Positions 59,469 to 64,000 of a DNA stretch of 64,000 nucleotides are shown piece by piece (position 1 is the stretch's first letter; each line of letters begins with the position of its first letter). Source of the stretch: Croceibacterium aestuarii (lineage in GTDB: Bacteria > Pseudomonadota > Alphaproteobacteria > Sphingomonadales > Sphingomonadaceae); assembly GCF_030657335.1 (NCBI RefSeq), contig NZ_CP131039.1, forward strand, positions 1,364,001 to 1,428,000, given 5' to 3'. Both the position numbers and the translations under genes were made by a program. The notes beneath the pieces are model-generated. The model searched no databases. It saw nothing but the letters and a program-made list of their open reading frames with translations, and was not told the DNA's origin.

Positions 59469-59686
59469 CGGTCATCTTCCAATTCAGGCAATCCCCTGTC
59501 GCACGCGATCCTGTGAAATCGGCGGGGTCGCACCACGACAATGCGACCACCCGCCCGATACGCAATGACGAGATGAAAACGCGCAGCAGCCTGTCTTTCA
59601 AAGAGAACCGGCCATCGGGCCGGCAATTCTCGGAGAGCGTTGCAGAGCCGGAGCGAATCGCGCCTCCGAAGCGGTCGGGCCGGGGA

Positions 59687-60061
59687 TCAGTCGACCAGGC
59701 TCGAAGGCCAGCCGACGCGGACCAGCAGGTCGTCCGGGCCGGCGAGGCCGACTTCGTAGAGCCCCCACTCGCGGTGCCGCAGCACGCCGCCGGGACGAAT
59801 TACCCTGTCTTCCATCCGCGCGGCAATCTCTGCGACGTGCGGCGTACGGATGAAGACTCCGAACGGGTTGTTCGCGGGAACGTCCCACGGCGGCGGATCG
59901 GCGGGACGCAGGTGAATTTCACAATCCCACCCGGTCATGATGACGTAAGTCGGCTCGCCGCCGGTGCGCGCGAATCCCATCTGCTCCCAGAACGCGATGG
60001 CACCGGCGAGATCGCCGGTCGGGACGATGGCGAAGGCGCCGGCAGGTGGAGCATCGGGCAT
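59687..60061 (-). CDS. VOC-family (glyoxalase/bleomycin resistance-like) protein
   Basis: A 124-residue protein with one beta-alpha-beta-beta-beta unit pair: FAIVPTGDLAGAIAFWEQMGFART, then CEIHLRP and NNPFGVFIRTPHVAEIAARM. The Glu/His metal ligands fit. It might bind a small toxic compound; no substrate is implied. Confidence 0.8.
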   Translation of the reverse strand: MPDAPPAGAFAIVPTGDLAGAIAFWEQMGFARTGGEPTYVIMTGWDCEIHLRPADPPPWDVPANNPFGVFIRTPHVAEIAARMEDRVIRPGGVLRHREWGLYEVGLAGPDDLLVRVGWPSSLVD

Positions 60062-60070
60062 CTGCTTGGC

Positions 60071-60793
60071 CTATCCGAACGCCGCGTAAAGCTCGCGGCC
60101 ACGCTCCTTCAGCCAGCGGTCTGCCGCCTTGATGTCGCCTTCGTAGAGGCGCGCCAGTTCGGCATGGAAAGCCGGCGAATGGTCGAAGTGGGCGAGGTGG
60201 GCGACTTCGTGGGCGACGACCGAGCGGCGCACGTGGTCCGGGGCCTGCACCAGCCGCCAGTTGATGCGAATCGTCGCCCTATCCGAGCACGAGCCCCAGC
60301 GGCGTTGGGCGCGCGACAGGCGGATCTGCGGCGTGCTACGGCCGGCCCGCGCGCAGTAGAAGGCGAGATCTTCGGCGCACAGGCGCTCCGCCTCTTTTTC
60401 CAGCCAGCGCCGGAGCCGGACTGCCAGGCTCTGTTGCAGCCCGCCGACCAACAGGCTGGCACCGTCCAGTCTCGGCGCGCGGCGATGCCCCGTGTCCCAA
60501 ACTATGGCGAGCTCGGTACCGCGATAGCGTAGCGTGCCGCCGGGCGCGGGAGGCTCGCTACGCGGCACCGCGGCGAGCTGGCGCTCGAGCCAGTCGCTGC
60601 GGGCATGGGCGAAGACCAGCGCGTCGGCGGTTCGGCACCAGCGCGGCAGGGTCACGCGGACCTCGCTCCCGTCGGGCGCCAGCCGCATGGTCAGGCGCTT
60701 GGCGCGGGCATGGCGGCGGATGGCGAGGGGCAGTGCTCGTCCGCCGACCTCGATGACGGGGTCCTCGGCCGGGCCGCGCAGCCAGTCGATCAC
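60071..60793 (-). CDS. YgjP/SprT-like zinc metallopeptidase (M48-related)
   Basis: A 240-residue member of the YgjP-type family (DUF45): IRRHARAKRLTMRLAPDGSEVRVTLP at the start, RWGSCSDRATIRINWRLVQAP, and the zinc site VVAHEVAHLAHFDHSPAFH. GTG 60793 overlaps the stop of the upstream YcgN gene (GTGA). Confidence 0.9.
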   Translation of the reverse strand: MIDWLRGPAEDPVIEVGGRALPLAIRRHARAKRLTMRLAPDGSEVRVTLPRWCRTADALVFAHARSDWLERQLAAVPRSEPPAPGGTLRYRGTELAIVWDTGHRRAPRLDGASLLVGGLQQSLAVRLRRWLEKEAERLCAEDLAFYCARAGRSTPQIRLSRAQRRWGSCSDRATIRINWRLVQAPDHVRRSVVAHEVAHLAHFDHSPAFHAELARLYEGDIKAADRWLKERGRELYAAFG

Positions 60794-61236
60794 GCCGGCT
60801 CCTCCCATTCGACGACGTGGTTTTCGAGATCCCCGGCCTCGCGTTCCGAGACGACCTTGCCGGCCACGCTCGCTTCAGCCGCGATCATCGCCTCGCGGCT
60901 CCCGGTCAGCAGCGGATGCCATTCGGGCAGCGGGCGGTTCTCCGCCCGGCGGCGATAGGCGCATGTCTCGGGCAGCCACGGCACGGTGTAGACCAGCTTC
61001 AGCGTCAGCCGCAGGCAATCGGGCACGAAGGCTTTTCGGTGCCGGTAGTCGGTACAGCGCGCGGTCTCGGTGTCGAGCAGCTTGCAGGCGACGTTGGTGT
61101 GATGGATTTCGCCGGTGTCCTCGTCCTCCAGCTTGTGCAGGCAGCAATGCCCGCACCCGTCGCACAAGGCCTCCCATTCCTCGCGGTCGAGATCGGCAAG
61201 CGGATGTTCCCAGAAACGGTCTCTCAATGCACCCAC
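60790..61236 (-). CDS. YcgN-family cysteine cluster protein
   Basis: A 148-residue YcgN protein: FWEHPLADLDREEWEALCDGCGHCCLHKLED, TNVACKLLDTETARCTDYRHR, VPDCLRLT. The eight Cys could bind Fe-S clusters or zinc. GTG 61236 is chosen; TTG 61227 overlaps the SCO stop (TTGA) and could serve equally well. Confidence 0.87.
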   Translation of the reverse strand: MGALRDRFWEHPLADLDREEWEALCDGCGHCCLHKLEDEDTGEIHHTNVACKLLDTETARCTDYRHRKAFVPDCLRLTLKLVYTVPWLPETCAYRRRAENRPLPEWHPLLTGSREAMIAAEASVAGKVVSEREAGDLENHVVEWEEPA

Positions 61237-61820
61237 TTGGCCAGTTCCGCAGCGATCGCCGTTCCATCGTCGACGGTCTCGACCGGCAACAGCGCGATCG
61301 GTTCGCCCTTGCGGCCCATCAGATATGCAGCCGACGAATGGTTGACGAGGTATCCGCCTTCCTCGTTGGCTTCGCCCTTCTCGACGTAGACCGCGAATTC
61401 CTTCGCCGCCTGGTCGACTTGCTCCTGCGTGCCCGTCAGGCCGATCAGATCGTCGGAAAAGGCGTTGGTGAATTCTCCAACCACCGCGGGCGTGTCGCGC
61501 GCCGGGTCGACCGAGATGAACAGCGGCACGACCTGCTTGGCCAGTTCGGGCTTTTCGGCCTTGAATTTGGCATAGCCGCGCATGATCCGGCCGACGTCGG
61601 TCGGGCACACGTCGGGACAATAAGTGTAGCCGAAATAGACGACCCGATACTTGCCGTCGAAGTCGCTCCAGCGCACGGTGTCGCCTTTGCTGTCGACCAG
61701 CGTGAACGGCCCGCCGATGGCCGCGCCGGCGAGCGGGGGTGCCCCGCTGGCCGAGTCCTGGGCCTGGCAGGCGGCGAGGGCGAGGGGCAGAAGCGCGGCG
61801 GCGAGAAAGGTACGAAGCAT
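61224..61820 (-). CDS. SCO1/SenC-family copper chaperone lipoprotein
   Basis: A 198-residue lipoprotein: lipobox Cys 18 (MLRTFLAAALLPLALAAC), thioredoxin fold, copper motif YTYCPDVCP (Cys 68 and 72) and the distal His in VNHSSAAYLM. It helps assemble the CuA site of cytochrome oxidase or acts in thiol control. ATG 61835 is a possible alternative start. Confidence 0.93.
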   Translation of the reverse strand: MLRTFLAAALLPLALAACQAQDSASGAPPLAGAAIGGPFTLVDSKGDTVRWSDFDGKYRVVYFGYTYCPDVCPTDVGRIMRGYAKFKAEKPELAKQVVPLFISVDPARDTPAVVGEFTNAFSDDLIGLTGTQEQVDQAAKEFAVYVEKGEANEEGGYLVNHSSAAYLMGRKGEPIALLPVETVDDGTAIAAELAKWVH

Positions 61821-61916
61821 GGCGCATCGGTTCATGCTCTGCTAACCGCCGTGCGGCAAGGGTCGGCTGCGTCAGGGGCGCGGCTGTCCGCTGGAAAATT
61901 TGGAGGTAAGGTCAAG

Positions 61917-62549
61917 GTGGCTCTGGTCCATCGCATCAGGCGGGCGGGTCTCGCCCTTTCATTGGCGTTGGGATTTGCGCTGGCGACGACGCCGGCGGCG
62001 GCCCAGCTCTATTCGGACGGTTTCAAGTTTCTTCAGGCGGTCGAAAAGAAGGACCGCAACACGGTCGTCGAGCTGTTCAACAAGAACCAGACGATCATCG
62101 ATTCGCGCAACCTTTCGACCGGGCGCACGGCGCTGCACATTGCCGTCGAACGGCGCGACTTGCCGTGGATCGACTATCTGCTCGGGCTCAATGCCAATCC
62201 CAACATCGCCGACAAGAAGGGCGTGACCCCGCTGATGCTCGCCGCGCAAATGGGCTATATCGAGGGCGTCCAGCTTCTGGCCCAGAAGGGGGCCGAGGTC
62301 GACGTGGCCAGCAGCACCGGGGAAACCCCGCTGATGTCGGCGGTTCACCGGCGCGACATCGGCTTGCTGCGGGCGCTGCTCGCCGCCGGGGCCGATCCCG
62401 ACCGGACCGACAACTCGGGTCGTTCGGCGCGGCAATACGCGGCGCTCGACGGGCCCAGCAACGCGGTCCTCGCCGAAATCGACCGGCGCGACAAGGACGG
62501 CGACAATACGGCGAAGAAGCCGGCCAAGGTCTATGGACCGTCGTTCTGA
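61917..62549 (+). CDS. Secreted ankyrin-repeat protein
   Basis: A 210-residue protein with a signal peptide (LALSLALGFALATTPAAAQ) and about four ankyrin repeats (GRTALHIAVERRDLPWIDYLL, KGVTPLMLAAQMGYIEGVQLL, GETPLMSAVHRRDIGLLRALL, GRSARQYAAL). It should bind proteins in the periplasm. GTG 61917 follows GGAGG at about 10 nt. Confidence 0.85.
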   Translation: MALVHRIRRAGLALSLALGFALATTPAAAQLYSDGFKFLQAVEKKDRNTVVELFNKNQTIIDSRNLSTGRTALHIAVERRDLPWIDYLLGLNANPNIADKKGVTPLMLAAQMGYIEGVQLLAQKGAEVDVASSTGETPLMSAVHRRDIGLLRALLAAGADPDRTDNSGRSARQYAALDGPSNAVLAEIDRRDKDGDNTAKKPAKVYGPSF

Positions 62550-62551
62550 CA

Positions 62552-63208
62552 ATGGCCGGCGCTGACGATCCGACGCTCGACGAAATGCGCATCGCCCTCG
62601 CGCCGCGAATTGCCACCGCGGCGGTCTTCGACGGCTGGAGCGATACCGCGCTGGTTTCGGCGGCGGCCGCGGCGGGCGTGGATCCGGCCGTGGCACGGCT
62701 CGCCTATCCGGGCGGTTCGATGGACATGATTGCTGGGTGGATCGGGTGGGTCGATGCGCGCATGGCCGAATCCTTCAAGCCCGAAGTTCTCGCCCAGATG
62801 CCGGTTCGCGAACGGATTCGCGCGCTCGTCTGGTTCCGCCTCGAAGCTGTCGCCGGTCTCGAAGAGGCGCTGCGCCGCGCGTTGGCCATCGAGGCCATGC
62901 CGCAGAATCTGGCCCGCACCGCCAGGCTCGGCTGGTCGAGTGCCGACGCGATCTGGCGCCTCGCCGGCGATACTGCGACCGACTACAACCATTACACCAA
63001 GCGCGCGATCCTCGCTTCGCTCTACGCCGCGACGCTGGCGGTGTTCGTCGGCGACGAAAGCGAGGACAAGGCCGAGACCAGGGCTTTTCTCGACCGGCGG
63101 ATCGAGGGGGTGATGAAGTTCGAGAAGGCCAAGGCCCGCCTGCTGCGCGACCGCGATCGCTTCGACGTCATGCGGTTCTTCGGCCGGTTGCGCTATCCCG
63201 CCCGGTAA
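62552..63208 (+). CDS. COQ9-family protein
   Basis: A 218-residue COQ9 protein (TLDEMRIALAPRIATAAVFDGWSDTALVSAAAAAGVD ... SMDMIAGWIGWVDARM). The family binds lipids and supports ubiquinone synthesis at the COQ7 step. It is found in alphaproteobacteria and mitochondria. Two bases separate it from the ankyrin gene. Confidence 0.92.
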   Translation: MAGADDPTLDEMRIALAPRIATAAVFDGWSDTALVSAAAAAGVDPAVARLAYPGGSMDMIAGWIGWVDARMAESFKPEVLAQMPVRERIRALVWFRLEAVAGLEEALRRALAIEAMPQNLARTARLGWSSADAIWRLAGDTATDYNHYTKRAILASLYAATLAVFVGDESEDKAETRAFLDRRIEGVMKFEKAKARLLRDRDRFDVMRFFGRLRYPAR

Positions 63209-63213
63209 ATCCT

Positions 63214-63230
63214 AATGAGAACCAGTTGCA
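63214..63230 (+). promoter_or_regulatory. Possible Fur box upstream of feoA
   Basis: AATGAGAACCAGTTGCA keeps the left half of the classical Fur box (AATGAGAA) and a TTGCA right half as in sphingomonad variants. It is 29-45 nt before feoA, a position that fits iron repression. The match is partial. Confidence 0.4.
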
Positions 63231-63258
63231 AAAAGCGCGCGGTTCTGTCACCGGGCCC

Positions 63259-63501
63259 ATGATGACGCTCGACCAATTGCCTCCGCGACGCCGCGCGACG
63301 ATTGTCAAGATCGACTGGGCCGTCCTCGCGCCCGAGGAAGCCAAGCGGTTGCGTGCGCTGGGGATCGACGAGGGCGCGCATGTCGCGATTGCCCATCGCG
63401 GTATGTTCGGCGGCCGCGACCCGATCGCGCTGCTGGTCGGCCGCATGACGCTGGCGCTGCGCCGATCGCACGCCCTGGCGATTCAGGTGCAAGAGGCCTG
63501 A
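63259..63501 (+). CDS. feoA: Ferrous iron transport protein A
   Basis: An 80-residue FeoA (SH3-like): MTLDQLPPRRRATIVKIDW, AKRLRALGIDEGAHVAIAHRGMFGGRDPIALLVG. ATG 63259 or the next ATG at 63262 starts it. It ends 4 nt before feoB and modulates FeoB. Confidence 0.92.
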   Translation: MMTLDQLPPRRRATIVKIDWAVLAPEEAKRLRALGIDEGAHVAIAHRGMFGGRDPIALLVGRMTLALRRSHALAIQVQEA

Positions 63502-63505
63502 CCGC

Positions 63506-64000
63506 ATGACCCGACTGCGGACCGCGGCCCTCGTCGGCAATCCGAACTGCGGCAAGAGCGCGCTGTTCAACGTGCTGACCGGCGCGCGCCAGAAGATCGC
63601 CAATTACGCCGGGGTGACCGTCGAGCGTAAGTCCGGAAGGATGATCCTGCCGAGCGGCGAGCCGCTCGAACTGGTCGATTTGCCGGGCTCCTATGCGCTT
63701 GACGCCAGCAGTCCCGACGAGGAAGTCACGCGCCGCGTGGTGCTCGGCGAATTTGCCGGCGAGGCGCAGCCCGAAGTGCTGATCGTCGTGCTCGATGCGG
63801 CGAACCTCGAGCAGCATCTGGTGTTCGCGCAGGAGCTGATCGAACTGGGCCGCCCGGTCGTCGTCGCGCTCAACATGGTCGATCTCGCCGAGCGCGACGG
63901 GCTGGTGCTCGATGCGCGGGCCCTGGCGGAATCGCTCGGCGTGCCCGTCATCCCGACCGTCGCTGTGCGCCGCAAGGGCATCAGCGAGCTTGTCGCCGCA
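63506..64000 (+). CDS. feoB: Ferrous iron transporter FeoB (5' part, runs off the window)
   Basis: The first 165 residues of FeoB: G1 VGNPNCGKSALFN (11-18), G2 NYAGVTVERK, G3 DLPGSYALDASSPDE, G4 LNMVD. These form the cytoplasmic GTPase domain; the membrane core lies beyond the window end. It follows feoA, with a Fur-like site upstream of the pair. Confidence 0.95.
   Translation, partial: MTRLRTAALVGNPNCGKSALFNVLTGARQKIANYAGVTVERKSGRMILPSGEPLELVDLPGSYALDASSPDEEVTRRVVLGEFAGEAQPEVLIVVLDAANLEQHLVFAQELIELGRPVVVALNMVDLAERDGLVLDARALAESLGVPVIPTVAVRRKGISELVAA

Overview
The window is GC-rich bacterial chromosome, densely packed, with short intergenic gaps and many ATGA/GTGA/TGATG stop-start overlaps. 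The gene set points to an alphaproteobacterium of the order Sphingomonadales, most likely Erythrobacteraceae-like: an ATP synthase zeta subunit (DUF1476) next to BolA and a CGFS glutaredoxin, a COQ9-family protein, an APS-type CysH with DUF934 and DUF2849 partners, tRNAs with encoded CCA, a PspF/sigma-54 stress system and REP-like palindromes beginning CCGTTCGT. The taxonomic call is inference from gene content; no rRNA is present.

Layout. 1-4.0 kb: tail of a Pro-rich protein, tRNA-Ala(CGC), obgE, proB and an NAD-dependent epimerase. 4.0-11.3 kb: a sulfur block on the minus strand (SUMT, DUF2849, sulfite/nitrite reductase, DUF934, APS reductase; then sulfurtransferase, transsulfuration enzyme and an MscS channel). 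11.4-15.9 kb: a Pro-rich membrane protein, queF, an AT-richer islet with an orphan Imm11 immunity-type gene and a SnoaL-like gene, a small HTH ORF and tRNA-Thr(TGT). 16-24.2 kb: rarA with a coupled RNase H-like gene, a PadR regulator, a glycosyltransferase, an SdpR/SdpI pair and a TonB-dependent receptor. 24.3-31 kb: lipoprotein-export-type ABC transporter with divergent arylesterase, recF, a small sigma-54-driven PspC unit, a VUT/YhhQ transporter and tRNA-Arg(TCT). 31.4-36.7 kb: grxD-bolA-zeta-leuD-UDG-L,D-transpeptidase and a TIGR02587/TIGR02588 membrane pair. 36.8-50 kb: the large translation/RNA block rimP-nusA-ylxR-infB-DUF1697-rbfA ... truB-rpsO-pnp, interrupted by tdk, an M50 protease and two DUF6491 paralogues. 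50-56 kb: a lipoprotein, sufE, and a very large phage-shock (psp) operon with its divergent activator pspF. 56.3-64 kb: ribE-ribD, small envelope proteins, VOC, YgjP-like protease, YcgN, SCO, an ankyrin protein, COQ9, feoA and the start of feoB.

The most unusual system is the psp operon (about 51.06-55.05 kb). After pspA, pspB and pspC it carries seven further small single-TM proteins. Six end in a shared motif of the form ERIVTDxGYDVAxxIEALR, and the seventh has a degenerate version. An eighth, 58-residue hydrophobic protein closes the operon. The motif matches the C-terminal helix of PspB, so this looks like an amplified PspB-like family under one sigma-54 promoter with a perfect 8-bp inverted repeat as the probable PspF site. 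Two more sigma-54-type promoters lie elsewhere in the window: one drives a 42-residue TM peptide plus a second PspC, and one has no visible gene downstream. The window therefore seems to hold a small PspF regulon.

Other points: two REP-like palindromes whose outer edge forms the Shine-Dalgarno of the next sulfur gene; several coupled micro-ORFs (38, 42, 53, 57, 58 residues); a 20-bp perfect palindrome in front of the Imm11 gene; and an HTH ORF that reads antisense through a tRNA gene.
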